From Verrucomicrobiaceae bacterium (GTDB taxonomy: Bacteria; Verrucomicrobiota; Verrucomicrobiia; Verrucomicrobiales; Akkermansiaceae), in the NCBI GenBank assembly GCA_027485615.1, contig JAIXQS010000132.1, forward strand, positions 1 to 61,417: DNA of 61,417 nucleotides, given 5' to 3'. A model generated the notes under the pieces. The model saw nothing but the letters and a program-made list of their open reading frames with translations. It was not told where the DNA came from and did no database searches. Shown piece by piece: positions 51,558 to 60,380 of the stretch (its first letter is position 1; every line of letters starts with the position of its first letter). A program made the position numbers and the translations under genes.

Positions 51558-51737
51558 CTAAGGTCGTCCGTTCAGATCCCAGATCTCCTTGTCGATGGTG
51601 TTCCAGATGGTGTTTACCCAGAGTGGTTCTAATTTATGCTCACGCAGCCAACTGTGCGCCTGTTCGGAACCGCAGATGGCGGCCAGCTTGTATGCGTGGA
51701 GGAACTCGGGGGTGGGTTCCTTCGGTCGATCTATCGT
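51558..51737 (-). pseudogene. C-terminal remnant of an unknown protein
   Basis: 59 codons with no start codon, bounded by a stop upstream and a TAG at 51558. The sequence PEFLHAYKLAAICGSEQAHS followed by WLREHKLEPLWVNTIWN and IDKEIWDLNGRP is clearly coding-like. I do not recognise the parent family. It is downstream of brxL. Confidence 0.4.
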
Positions 51738-51784
51738 TTAGGTTTGCGCGGACATGAGATTTACGAGGGAGGGCTCCCTTTATG

Positions 51785-53863
51785 TTACAATTTGGAAATA
51801 CTAACCCTCGTCTCCATGCACGGGCGGAGGTCGTAGTTGGTTGCTCCGATCCTGATCTTATTGGCCTGTCCTTGGTAGATTTCGAGGCCGCGATCCATCT
51901 GGATGCGCCAACCGGTATCTGTGCGGATTTCGCGTTCCGGTGCTTGATCGGCGAAACGGTAGATGAAGGCCACGTCGCAGTCGGCCAGGGTTTCCTTGAG
52001 GTCATCGAGTTTTTGTTCTGCATCCGCCTGCTGGTCGGGATTTTCAGCGGTGGTCACGAGTTCGATGGTCATGATGGTGCCGGTTTCCACGGCGAGTTCG
52101 CAGAGTTGGAGCAGGTTTCCGATTTGATGTTCGCGCCGAATGTGTGGGTCTTGAATCACCAGCTTTTTCGCGCCGGCCAGGTAGTCACCGACGATCGAGC
52201 GGTAGGAGCAGCCGCTGTCCCCATAGCGGATGGTGAAATACTTATCCTTGAGTTCCATCGGGCATGCCTGCGCAATCACAGTTGCGGTGAGTGTCTCGGT
52301 GGTCGCGGACGTCTCTAGTTGTGGGACTGCCTGTATGGTGGGTTTGGCTGGCTCCGGCGACTCTGGCGTGGCCTCTGGGCTCCGTGGATTGAGGGTGGCC
52401 TCGATTCCCTGCGTTTCCGGGCAGTGAACTTCGATCTTTTCTCCCTTGGTGTTGGTGTAACCCAGCTGGATCTCAGCGAACTCTTCGTCCTTCTTTCGTT
52501 TGTTGAGTTGTTCCTTCACGCGCCGGCGGCCTTCGATGGCGTAGGAAAGGTAGTGCTCGAACTCTTCATCGGTGCATTCACCGTCGGGGTGCAGGAGCTT
52601 TATAAAGCCGGCGGTGGTCTTGTAAACGGCGGCCTCGTCGCGCCCCTGGAAACCGGGCCCGAGCTTAGCGCGCTTCTTAACGGCGGAAAAGTAGTTGCGG
52701 TGCTTGAAGAGGTGGTGGAAGGCCTCCGCCATGTAGTCGGTGATGAACCCGTATTCCCGAGTCAGCAAATTGTCCGCATTGGAAGGGATCTCCCATCCTG
52801 GCAGATACAGGTGGAAACGGTGAATCACTGCGAGGTCGAACTCAGCCGGCAGGGGCTTGAACAGGTCGTGCTTCGATGACCTGACGATCTCAGAGATCGA
52901 GTCGTCGATGTTGCCGATGAAAGCCAGACTGGCGGGAGCAATGACTTCGGTGCCTAGGCTGAATCTTCCATTCGCCATGTAATCCTTGAGAATTTGGATG
53001 GTGCCTGGATCCTTCACCTTGATACCAGCCACTTCGTCGAAAGCGATGTTGTCCCAGTAACCGATGATGCCGACTTGCCGGCGTGTCTTGTTGTAAAACA
53101 GTGTGGCAGTCGTCGTCTGGCCGCCGCTGATCAGCGTCGAGTATGGAGAGAACTCCGAGAATGTGTAGGACTTACCCGTGCCCCGTGGCCCCAGTTCGAT
53201 GAAATTGTAGTTGGCCTCGACCAGCGGAAGCAGACGGGCCAGGTAGTGCATTTGCTGGCGAGGCGTCAGGTTATCCGCCTCCATGCCGATCGAGCGAAGG
53301 ATCAGTGCGCGCCATTCGTCGATTGTGAACTGCCCACGCTCTTTGACAAAGGAATCAAAATCGAAGCGGGAGACCTGGATCGGCCGTAGTTCCTCGATGT
53401 GGAACGTGTAGTCGTCCTCATCCTCGCCGGGAGTGTAATTGTAGCCAACGACCACCTCGCACCATAGTCCGCCTTCCAGCAAACGGGGATTGCCCCGGTA
53501 GTGGTTGTCGTTGATGGCGATGCGGCGGCTGCCGAAGTTCTCCATCTCCGCCCAGTGGCGCTTTTCCTTTTCGTTGTGCGTCACCCGCACCTTGTCGATG
53601 AACTTGTGGCTGCCCTTCTGTTGGACCAAGGACTGCGCGGCGTTCGATTCGTTCGGGCGCACGAAGTTTCCCATCAAGGTCTCGTTGACGGCAGCAAGGC
53701 CCGCCTCGATCTCGTCTGGATCATCTGTGGCGCAGTAGCGGGCGAGCAGGAACTCCAGCACGAAGGTTGGCGCGTTTGTGCCTTTTTTCACCCGCTGGAC
53801 GAGGTCTTTGCGCACGACACGTCCCGGGAAAATCGCGTTGATCTTATCGTTGAGGGCATTCAT
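51785..53863 (-). CDS. brxL: BREX AAA+ protein BrxL with a non-Lon C-terminal domain
   Basis: 692 residues. Residues 1-~450 match BrxL: INAIFPGRVVRKDLVQRVKK, NFVRPNESN, the AAA+ core with Walker A GPRGTGKS (225-232), TTTATLFYNKTRRQVG and IGYWDNIAFDEVAGI. The usual Lon-like C-terminal domain is absent; instead a Pro/Glu/Thr linker leads to a domain from ~505 (KDKYFTIRYGDSGCSYRSIV, LVIQDPHIRREHQIGNLLQL) resembling the PLD-like C-terminal domain of MIT proteins. It starts 5 bases after pglZ, so they are co-translated. A DNA-bound motor of the BREX phage-defence system. Confidence 0.88.
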   Translation of the reverse strand: MNALNDKINAIFPGRVVRKDLVQRVKKGTNAPTFVLEFLLARYCATDDPDEIEAGLAAVNETLMGNFVRPNESNAAQSLVQQKGSHKFIDKVRVTHNEKEKRHWAEMENFGSRRIAINDNHYRGNPRLLEGGLWCEVVVGYNYTPGEDEDDYTFHIEELRPIQVSRFDFDSFVKERGQFTIDEWRALILRSIGMEADNLTPRQQMHYLARLLPLVEANYNFIELGPRGTGKSYTFSEFSPYSTLISGGQTTTATLFYNKTRRQVGIIGYWDNIAFDEVAGIKVKDPGTIQILKDYMANGRFSLGTEVIAPASLAFIGNIDDSISEIVRSSKHDLFKPLPAEFDLAVIHRFHLYLPGWEIPSNADNLLTREYGFITDYMAEAFHHLFKHRNYFSAVKKRAKLGPGFQGRDEAAVYKTTAGFIKLLHPDGECTDEEFEHYLSYAIEGRRRVKEQLNKRKKDEEFAEIQLGYTNTKGEKIEVHCPETQGIEATLNPRSPEATPESPEPAKPTIQAVPQLETSATTETLTATVIAQACPMELKDKYFTIRYGDSGCSYRSIVGDYLAGAKKLVIQDPHIRREHQIGNLLQLCELAVETGTIMTIELVTTAENPDQQADAEQKLDDLKETLADCDVAFIYRFADQAPEREIRTDTGWRIQMDRGLEIYQGQANKIRIGATNYDLRPCMETRVSISKL

Positions 53864-53868
53864 GTGAA

Positions 53869-56397
53869 TCAGTGGTGGAAGTCGGTCTTGAGTTTGACGG
53901 TGGCGTAGGCGGCACCGGTTGCGGGATCTGCGGCGATGACTTTGAATTCACCCTCAAAGCCTTCCTTGAGCCGGAGTGGCACCTTGATCGCTTTCCCACG
54001 CTCCAGGTTGATCTCGCGGCTCACCGGATCGACCACCGCGCTGGAACCGGCCTCGCCTATGGCTTTGCCGGAGGCATCGGTGGCCAGAAGTATCAGGCGC
54101 ACGCTGGCCGGCCCGAAAAGGTCGGCGGCGGGGTAGGCAAGCTCCATGCTCGGCACCAGGGTGGTGATCGTCCCGCGGTTGGAACCGCGGTAGGTGAGAT
54201 TGATTTCGAGCGGCTGCGCCTTCGCCATTTTCGAGGATGGCTTGAGATGCACATCGATCACCGGCAGGATGCATTCCTGGGGCGATAGGCCACCGTGGAA
54301 ATAGGTGACGCCGGCAGTGTAGGTAGCCATCCCTTTCGGCACGGCAATTTTCTCCAGTGCGGTGCGAATCCCGGCGTCTGCCACCGTCATGACCAGCGAG
54401 TTGGTGTCTTCCACGCCCGAACCGAGCAACGCACGATCCTTGGCCATCTTCCACTCGCCGGAGGGCTTACCGATCGCGTTGCCCGCCGAAGTGGAGAACA
54501 TCCATGCGAATCCATGATCCGTGGCGATGATGGCACGGCTGAACCCTGCATCGGCCAGATGATTCACGGCGATCTGGATCTTGCGCAGGATGCCCGGGAG
54601 CATCGCGATGAAATACAGCGGATTGTTCTCACCGAGAGAATCGATGTCGGTGGTCTTCACCGCCAGCACCTCGATGCTGTCGAGGTCTTCCAGCAGCTTG
54701 CCGTTGGCGATGTCTTCAAGGTCGGCCATGCGGGTGCGGTTCACTCCGACATGTGCTGCGAGCACCTCCGCCCTTTCCTTGGGACCGGTGATGATTTTTC
54801 CGTGCATGCGGGCGACGGGTTTTCCGTCCTCCACGGCGATCTCCAGGAGGCTGGCGGCACCGGGCAGGAGGGATGCCATACCGATGGGCGTCAGACAGGG
54901 CATGCTGGCGCAGGCAATCTCCAGTTTGGTGGCATGCTGTGTAGCCAGACTCGCCTCCAAGGCCATCGCCAATTCATAGCGAAGCGCATCGATCCAGAAG
55001 TAGGCTACCCGTTCGCCGGCTTTCCAGCGGGGTTCCACCCAGCGGTCGAAGGTATCCACGGCACGCGGCACCGCCGTGGACGGCCAGCCTTTGGCAGCCG
55101 CTTCCTGTTGGAATTTCCGGGACAGCCCGTCACAGGCATGGCGGTGAGCCTCACGGGCTTGGGCGAGCACTTCAGTCAGCGGCGAGGTCACCGGGGTGAT
55201 CTCCGCCGCCACCTGTTCCATCGCCCGGTGGATCGAATCCACCTTGGCAAAGCTGCCGGTGTAGAACTCAATCCATCCTTCCAACTGGTGCTTGGCGGCC
55301 AGTTCCTGGGCCAGTGCGTGAATCTCCAGCATCAGCCGCGCGGCGAGATCCGCCAGTTGCCACTCGGCCGAACGACGTGCATCGCGTTCGACCCAGAATG
55401 ATCCGCGCCGGCGAACGACGATGTTCCGCGCGTTCTCAAATTCTCCGGCCTTCAGCTCGGTGGCAAAACGCCGCAGGAAGCCGCGTTCCTCAAAAGAGAA
55501 GGTGTCCAGCTCGCCGAAATCCTCGATGCCTGTGCACAGAGCTTCCAGGCCCAGTTGTTCGCTCACCCGGGTGGCGGCCTCTTCATAGGCCTGCTGGGCT
55601 TTGCCTAAATCGCGAAGGTTCGAGCAGAGGGAGCGCACGAACGATTCCTGGGACTTGCCAGCCCTCGGCACCGTTTCCAGTGCCGATGGCAGTTCGACAG
55701 GCAGATCCGCCACAAACTCGGAAAACAACAGGTAACGCCAGAGTTGCTCCTGCAGTTGGTCCACCGCCTCCTTGGGACCCTCCAGCTTCAGCCCTAGCGT
55801 GCGCGCAACCAGATCCTTGAGGTCTTTCACCCAATGGCCAGCAGCCCTGAGTTCCTTGAGGGTGTTGCCCTCGGCGGTAAGAAACTTCACCAGCATGTCC
55901 TTGGGGCCATCCGCATCCAGGACATCCTTGAGGATCGGAGAATCCACCGCTCCGCTCCGCAGGCTGTTGATCACGGAGATGGCCGGCGCATCACCCGTGG
56001 CGAACATGCCCTCGATGGCACCGGACTGTTCCGGCAGGAACTGCAAACAGAGTTGCAGGTAATCATCCCCCGCCCCGTCGGGGAACACCGCACCCGCTGC
56101 CACGAACGCGGCGAAGGGATCGGAGCAAAGATCCGAATCCTCCAGAGAACGCTCTGCCGGCACGTAGAGTAACAGCCTGCGCTTACAGGTGGCGTCCTCA
56201 CCCAGGGCGGCGAGGGACTCAAGAGCCTTCTCCCTCGCCTCCAGCAAGTCACCACCGCAGTCGAGCACGGTGGTGGTGCCATCCGCTATGCCGAAGGCAA
56301 TCTCGCGGTAGCAACCCTCGGGGTCATGGATCGTCAGCAACCGGCGTTGGCGCAGACGGGAATCTAGGCGGGAGGTGAAGAAGGATTCGAAAGTCAT
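53869..56397 (-). CDS. pglZ: BREX alkaline-phosphatase-domain protein PglZ (type A)
   Basis: 842 residues from the ATG at 56397 (MTFESFFTSRLDSRLRQRRL); the frame extends 19 codons upstream without family similarity. The PglZ phosphatase core carries RVAYFWIDALRYELAMALE with the metal-binding Asp, and IIATDHGFAWMF with Asp-His. It is part of the BREX modification-restriction complex with PglX. Immediately upstream of brxL (5 bases), in the usual BREX type 1 order. pglX and brxC are not in the window; the next upstream genes belong to other systems. Confidence 0.9.
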   Translation of the reverse strand: MTFESFFTSRLDSRLRQRRLLTIHDPEGCYREIAFGIADGTTTVLDCGGDLLEAREKALESLAALGEDATCKRRLLLYVPAERSLEDSDLCSDPFAAFVAAGAVFPDGAGDDYLQLCLQFLPEQSGAIEGMFATGDAPAISVINSLRSGAVDSPILKDVLDADGPKDMLVKFLTAEGNTLKELRAAGHWVKDLKDLVARTLGLKLEGPKEAVDQLQEQLWRYLLFSEFVADLPVELPSALETVPRAGKSQESFVRSLCSNLRDLGKAQQAYEEAATRVSEQLGLEALCTGIEDFGELDTFSFEERGFLRRFATELKAGEFENARNIVVRRRGSFWVERDARRSAEWQLADLAARLMLEIHALAQELAAKHQLEGWIEFYTGSFAKVDSIHRAMEQVAAEITPVTSPLTEVLAQAREAHRHACDGLSRKFQQEAAAKGWPSTAVPRAVDTFDRWVEPRWKAGERVAYFWIDALRYELAMALEASLATQHATKLEIACASMPCLTPIGMASLLPGAASLLEIAVEDGKPVARMHGKIITGPKERAEVLAAHVGVNRTRMADLEDIANGKLLEDLDSIEVLAVKTTDIDSLGENNPLYFIAMLPGILRKIQIAVNHLADAGFSRAIIATDHGFAWMFSTSAGNAIGKPSGEWKMAKDRALLGSGVEDTNSLVMTVADAGIRTALEKIAVPKGMATYTAGVTYFHGGLSPQECILPVIDVHLKPSSKMAKAQPLEINLTYRGSNRGTITTLVPSMELAYPAADLFGPASVRLILLATDASGKAIGEAGSSAVVDPVSREINLERGKAIKVPLRLKEGFEGEFKVIAADPATGAAYATVKLKTDFHH

Positions 56398-56481
56398 GAA
56401 ATGATAAGGACTTATTGGAGAATGGAGTAACGATGCGGAATTTGATCCCAACATGCCAGCCCCAGATTCCAGCAGTAACCA

Positions 56482-56949
56482 TCAAGTGTCCTTGGCGATC
56501 TTTCTGATCACTTTCTTCGCCGTCTTTTTGGCTGGCGACTTTGTGGCAATTCGAGGCGCTTGATTCATAGCCTGGAAATTTAGCGTCTGAAGCAAGAACT
56601 CCCCATGACTGCTCCGCGACGACATCATCAAAACCATTTCCCGGATGGCTCCATAGAGGAGCGACGCCCCATTGATCGTAACCAATGCCTCGCAATCCTT
56701 TTCAGGCCATCCATCGAGAATTTCGAAAAAACCGACCACTTCAACGGTTCCTTTGTAAGGACCATTTTGGCCGACTGCAGGCTCGAACGCGACTTTTAGA
56801 TCCACTCTCCACTCTCGTGGTTCCGTCTTGTGTCTTCCTACTCCGAGCGTGGTGGTGACCTCTACATCTCCATCTGGGATGCCCTTCGGTATCCCCTCCA
56901 GATGCAGTTCTATGAAGCGGTGACTTTTAAGCTGTAGCGGAGAAAGCAT
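56482..56949 (-). CDS. SecB-like chaperone of a TAC toxin-antitoxin system
   Basis: 155 residues. The fold pattern of SecB is visible: PLQLKSHRFIELHLEG, then VTTTLGVGRH with WRVDLKVAFEP strands, and the end segment YGAIREMVLMMSSRSSHGEF with LLQTLNFQ corresponding to the SecB REhixxLtxRxxxxxLxLxxxNF end. A basic PAKKTAKKVIRKIAKDT tail is added. In TAC modules this chaperone protects the antitoxin's C-terminal extension. It is the third gene of the module, 64 bases after the antitoxin. Confidence 0.78.
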   Translation of the reverse strand: MLSPLQLKSHRFIELHLEGIPKGIPDGDVEVTTTLGVGRHKTEPREWRVDLKVAFEPAVGQNGPYKGTVEVVGFFEILDGWPEKDCEALVTINGASLLYGAIREMVLMMSSRSSHGEFLLQTLNFQAMNQAPRIATKSPAKKTAKKVIRKIAKDT

Positions 56950-57013
56950 GGAACCTTTGAGTTTGAGTGTTAGAATGCTCGGATTTTTTACTGAAGGATA
57001 ACGACTTTACATG

Positions 57014-57730
57014 TCATCCAACGCTAACGTTATAGGCACAGAGCTTGTCAAAATTCCATCGGTGGTCCACAGCGGGCTTCGAGTCACCATGGCGCGCGGC
57101 TGTGCGAGTAGAATATTTTTCCAGATCCTCCATCTGCCAGCTCTGGAATATGGAGGACGACCTCTTGAATGAAACTTGTTTGGTAAAGTCCCCAATTTCA
57201 TGCTTAGCAACTGCTGAGTGTAAGATGATCACCTCTACGATTGCGGTTTTCACTTCTGACCGACCAGCCGTTCTTCGAATCTTCACAGGGGCAAACAGTG
57301 TGTGCTTTGTCCGTTCGCGAATCAGCAAATCGCTTCCTTTGTCTTGGACGACCAACCCTTTCTCCCATCTTTGAAGGCTGGCGACACCTACACCAACGTG
57401 GTCGGCGAAATCGCGCTGCGACATTCCCATGGCTGTGCGGCGGGAATGGATCTGCTCGGAAGTCAGCAGTCCGTGGCGCTTGCGGTAGGCATCAGCAGTC
57501 GCCAACCGCAAGGCATCCAAGCTCCCGGGCACGGCGATCTCAAATCGGCAGTGCTGGCACTGCATGGCAGGCGCTACCACTTCCAGGGTCTCCCCACGGA
57601 ATTCCTGCGTTACCTTCCGCCGTACCGGCGCGAAGGGATGATCCACAGCATCGCACGCCGGGCAAAAATCCGGAACTTGAGGCTCCGAGGTCTTTTTAAC
57701 CCCGTTCTTTATTTGGGTGGCAGTCGACAT
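57014..57730 (-). CDS. MqsA-type antitoxin with zinc finger, HTH and C-terminal extension
   Basis: 238 residues. The N-terminal YgiT/MqsA zinc finger uses C23/C26 (CPAC) and C58/C61 (CQHC). An Xre-type HTH follows (LTSEQIHSRRTAMGMSQRDF, GVGVASLQRWEKG). The extra ~100 residues at the C-terminus (IFQSWQMEDLEKYSTRTAAR) fit the chaperone-addiction extension that makes TAC antitoxins depend on a SecB-like protein. It overlaps the toxin gene by 35 bases, and it would repress the operon. Confidence 0.82.
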   Translation of the reverse strand: MSTATQIKNGVKKTSEPQVPDFCPACDAVDHPFAPVRRKVTQEFRGETLEVVAPAMQCQHCRFEIAVPGSLDALRLATADAYRKRHGLLTSEQIHSRRTAMGMSQRDFADHVGVGVASLQRWEKGLVVQDKGSDLLIRERTKHTLFAPVKIRRTAGRSEVKTAIVEVIILHSAVAKHEIGDFTKQVSFKRSSSIFQSWQMEDLEKYSTRTAARHGDSKPAVDHRWNFDKLCAYNVSVG

Positions 57731-58100
57731 GGCAGTATTGGAGTTCCTTGGTTATCGGATGCTCTTTGAGACAGAATTTAAAATAGATTGGAAAAGTGTA
57801 CTCGGGAAGGGTCGTTTTGAAGGCCCACATTTCCAGAGTGTTGAACCCGGGATGTTTGGAAACCCGGTCGGCGGGATACCGACCAGCATAGCACTTAGCC
57901 GGACCAACTGCCAGAACGGTGTCAATCAGGCGAGGAAGTAGCGACCAGTAGGTGGATTCATCGACCCCGAGCTTGTCGAGGTCGGCGACGACATGGCGGT
58001 GATAATCCACCACGATTAACCGGCCTGCATCCAACGCAGTGCGACCGTCCCGCAATTTGCGGAACATCGTTTTCGGGGTTGGATTCCGGTGAGATGGCAT
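57696..58100 (-). CDS. Putative toxin of the TAC system
   Basis: 134 residues, first gene of the three-gene module. An alpha/beta protein with AGRLIVVDYHRHVVADLDKL, YWSLLPRLIDTVLAVG and EYTFPIYFKFCLK...CHVDCH. It does not match MqsR, HigB or RelE plainly; the toxin call rests on position before an MqsA-type antitoxin and a SecB-like gene, and on size. Whether it cuts RNA or modifies it cannot be told. Confidence 0.65.
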   Translation of the reverse strand: MPSHRNPTPKTMFRKLRDGRTALDAGRLIVVDYHRHVVADLDKLGVDESTYWSLLPRLIDTVLAVGPAKCYAGRYPADRVSKHPGFNTLEMWAFKTTLPEYTFPIYFKFCLKEHPITKELQYCHVDCHPNKERG

Positions 58101-58158
58101 GGGGCGTTTGTTCTCATTGCGACGACATCATATGATGGCAGCCGGTCGCGTCAAGGGG

Positions 58159-58464
58159 TCATTTTATACGGATTCGTGTAGTATCACTGGGCATTCCAAC
58201 GGTCATGAGCTTGTGGCCGAGAAAAACTCCGCCGATTGCCAGTAGAGCCACGCCACCCGTCGCGACCACCAACCCGCCAACCATCGTGCCTCCGCCAATA
58301 GCAGCGAGACCGGAGGCAATGCCAGCTCCGGATAACCCGGAAGTTGTGCCCGCCGCAGCAATGGAAGCGATCGCTCCCGCCATCCCGACACCGGCACCCG
58401 CAACACCGCCTGCCGCTGCTCCAGCCACTTGTTTGGCGGTTTCTTTGTCTGTTTTGGTAATCAT
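58159..58464 (-). CDS. Small glycine-zipper membrane protein
   Basis: 101 residues, almost wholly Gly, Ala, Val, Ile and Ser after a short charged N-terminus (MITKTDKETAKQVAG). Two hydrophobic stretches with GxxxG spacing (GVAGAGVGMAGAIASIAAAG and TMVGGLVVATGGVALLAIGG) suggest membrane insertion and oligomerisation, as in pore-forming effectors. It overlaps the DUF262 gene by 4 bases (ATGA), so they form a pair. No signal peptide of secretion type. Confidence 0.7.
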   Translation of the reverse strand: MITKTDKETAKQVAGAAAGGVAGAGVGMAGAIASIAAAGTTSGLSGAGIASGLAAIGGGTMVGGLVVATGGVALLAIGGVFLGHKLMTVGMPSDTTRIRIK

Positions 58465-59870
58465 GCTTCCGGAGCTTCCTGGGGTGGTGCGGATTGTTTG
58501 ACGTTCAGAATCTCATGCAGGCGCGTCCGGATCAAGGACTCCCGCGCATCGAAGAAATCGATGAACTCCGAAAACTCCAGCGACTTCCCTGCCGGGAAAA
58601 GGTGGAGTTCACGGTATTGTTGTTGCTCCGCCGTCCCGGGTTTGTTTTCCACCAGCCACTCCTTCAGCATTTTCGCGCTCTTCTCAACATTCGGAGTGGC
58701 CTGAAGCAACTGCAGGTTCGCCAGCTTGTTGAACCGGGCTAGGTATTTGTCCCGGGTTTCTGAATCTGCGATTCCCAAGGACTCAAGCCGCTTTGGGGTG
58801 AAGTATTTCTTCGGATGGATGTGATCCTGGTGGAACTCGTAATCGTGGTTCAAAGGGTAGAACAAGCTCATCAACATGAACACGGACGAGCTTCCGTAGC
58901 TGACGCCGAGGAGGTTCTCGATGTCTTCCTGGTAGAACTCGATGCTCTTGTTCGTCCCGGAGTAGCGGTCTATGATCTGCTGGAGCGGAAAGGTACTGCC
59001 ATTATCCTGCACAATCTGACGGTAAACGGGGTAGAGGTTATCCGGCGTGCCGCCGAAGATCCTCTTCAGGAGCGAGCGGATAAGCCACTGCTTGATGTTT
59101 CCTCGGTTTGTCTCATGGGACTTGGAGTGCAGGATGCTTTCGTCAATCTCCTTGGTCTTGAGGAAATAGGCGATCGGAATGATGGCGTTGGTCGAGGTCA
59201 GCGTCTTGTCGTCGAACCCGAAATGGGCGGCCAGCCGGATCGCCAGATGGATGGCTCCGGAGATCTGATCCCACTGGCTCTCGATGATGGCCATGTTGTC
59301 GGTGGAGAAATTGTCCACCTTGAACTTGATGTCCTTGATGTCCGCAAGGACGAGACAGCTCTTGAGGACGAAATCTTTGTTGAAATTGAAACCCTTGCCG
59401 ATGTCGTTGATCTTGTCGACGAACTCATGGATGACCTTCCGGGCGTCCAGTTTCTTCCACTGCGCGGTGGCGATCGAGAGCAACAGGTCGGAGTAACTGA
59501 GCTTCGTCCCGCCCTGATTGATGCGGATGAAAATCTGGAGGACTTTGTCGAGTTCCTCGCTTTTTTCGAGGAAGAAGTTCAAGGATTCGTTTTCGCAAAC
59601 GACCTTGTAAAACCGATTCATGGTTTTGATTGCAAAATTATTTATCTCAAGCGAAACAGGAGAAGGCGAAGTTTGGTTAATCGAATAGATTTGAGTCGTG
59701 ATCCACTGGAAAGCCTCGCTGATGTCTTTAAATTCGAGGATCCTGCCGACGGAGAACCAAAGAGTTTCAGCATCCTGCTTCTCTGCTTCGTAGTCAGCCA
59801 AATAGCGGAAGTCATATTCCATCTCCAGCTCCTGGGACGGCTTCATCAGGTTGAGATACATGCGCTTCAC
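58461..59870 (-). CDS. DUF262/DUF1524 protein, C-terminal part after an amber codon
   Basis: 469 residues as an open frame, but really the continuation of the gene beginning at 60263. Between the two parts the frame stays open except for one TAG (59898-59900): ...YASKLSY, stop, RRDSDHAYPVKRMYLN... The rest of DUF262 (FIRINQGGTKLSYSDLLLSI) and an HNH-like DUF1524 end (YEFHQDHIHPKKYF) are intact. DUF262/HNH proteins are NTP-dependent nucleases related to GmrSD that restrict modified DNA. Confidence 0.85.
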   Translation of the reverse strand: MKRMYLNLMKPSQELEMEYDFRYLADYEAEKQDAETLWFSVGRILEFKDISEAFQWITTQIYSINQTSPSPVSLEINNFAIKTMNRFYKVVCENESLNFFLEKSEELDKVLQIFIRINQGGTKLSYSDLLLSIATAQWKKLDARKVIHEFVDKINDIGKGFNFNKDFVLKSCLVLADIKDIKFKVDNFSTDNMAIIESQWDQISGAIHLAIRLAAHFGFDDKTLTSTNAIIPIAYFLKTKEIDESILHSKSHETNRGNIKQWLIRSLLKRIFGGTPDNLYPVYRQIVQDNGSTFPLQQIIDRYSGTNKSIEFYQEDIENLLGVSYGSSSVFMLMSLFYPLNHDYEFHQDHIHPKKYFTPKRLESLGIADSETRDKYLARFNKLANLQLLQATPNVEKSAKMLKEWLVENKPGTAEQQQYRELHLFPAGKSLEFSEFIDFFDARESLIRTRLHEILNVKQSAPPQEAPEA

Positions 59871-59897
59871 CGGATAGGCGTGGTCGCTGTCTCGCCG

Positions 59898-60263
59898 CTA
59901 GTAGGAAAGTTTTGATGCATAGCTGCCCTTGAGAGAAACGTAGAGGGAGGTGAGCCGCTGCTGGCCATCGAGAATGCCGGTGATGTCCTTTGTTCCGGAC
60001 AGTGTTGCCTTCTCATTGTGGCGACAGTCTCGCTCATGATAGGTTCTTAGGAACCGGTAGAACTGGAATTTCCCAACATTCTCGGCCTTCACCTTCCAGA
60101 ACAGAAAAGTGCTGATCGGGTAATCCCGCATCAAGGAATCGAAGAGAGTTTCCATCTGCTCCGTGTCCCACACAAACTCGCGCTGAATGGAAGGAAGCAC
60201 GTATTCGCCGTCTTCGATGGCGGCAATTGCTTCTTTGATCGTGATTGGTTTTTCGTATGCCAT
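59898..60263 (-). CDS. DUF262 protein, N-terminal part before an amber codon
   Basis: 121 residues: MAYEKPITIKEAIAAIEDGE with LPSIQREFVWDTEQMETLFD (ParB-like N-terminal motif) and ILDGQQRLTSLYVSLKG, the DGQQR signature of DUF262. It ends at a TAG that interrupts the DUF262 domain. Alone it would lack most of the domain, so the gene is inactive unless the codon is read through. About 117 bases upstream (60264-60380) hold the likely promoter. Confidence 0.85.
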   Translation of the reverse strand: MAYEKPITIKEAIAAIEDGEYVLPSIQREFVWDTEQMETLFDSLMRDYPISTFLFWKVKAENVGKFQFYRFLRTYHERDCRHNEKATLSGTKDITGILDGQQRLTSLYVSLKGSYASKLSY

Positions 60264-60380
60264 AAGGTGTCTAGATAGGATTCATTTGATAGATGATGAA
60301 TCGCAGAATGCGGAACGACGTTTCAGACAGATGGGGGTGAGTTTGATGTGTTTCATAAAATCTGTGCGGTGCAGGTTGCT

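Noticed and set aside
28139..60263. TAG as a sense codon in this organism
   Set aside because: Several genes in the window end naturally in TAG and only two interrupted genes exist, so nonsense mutation or sequencing error is simpler. Kept only as a low-interest observation.
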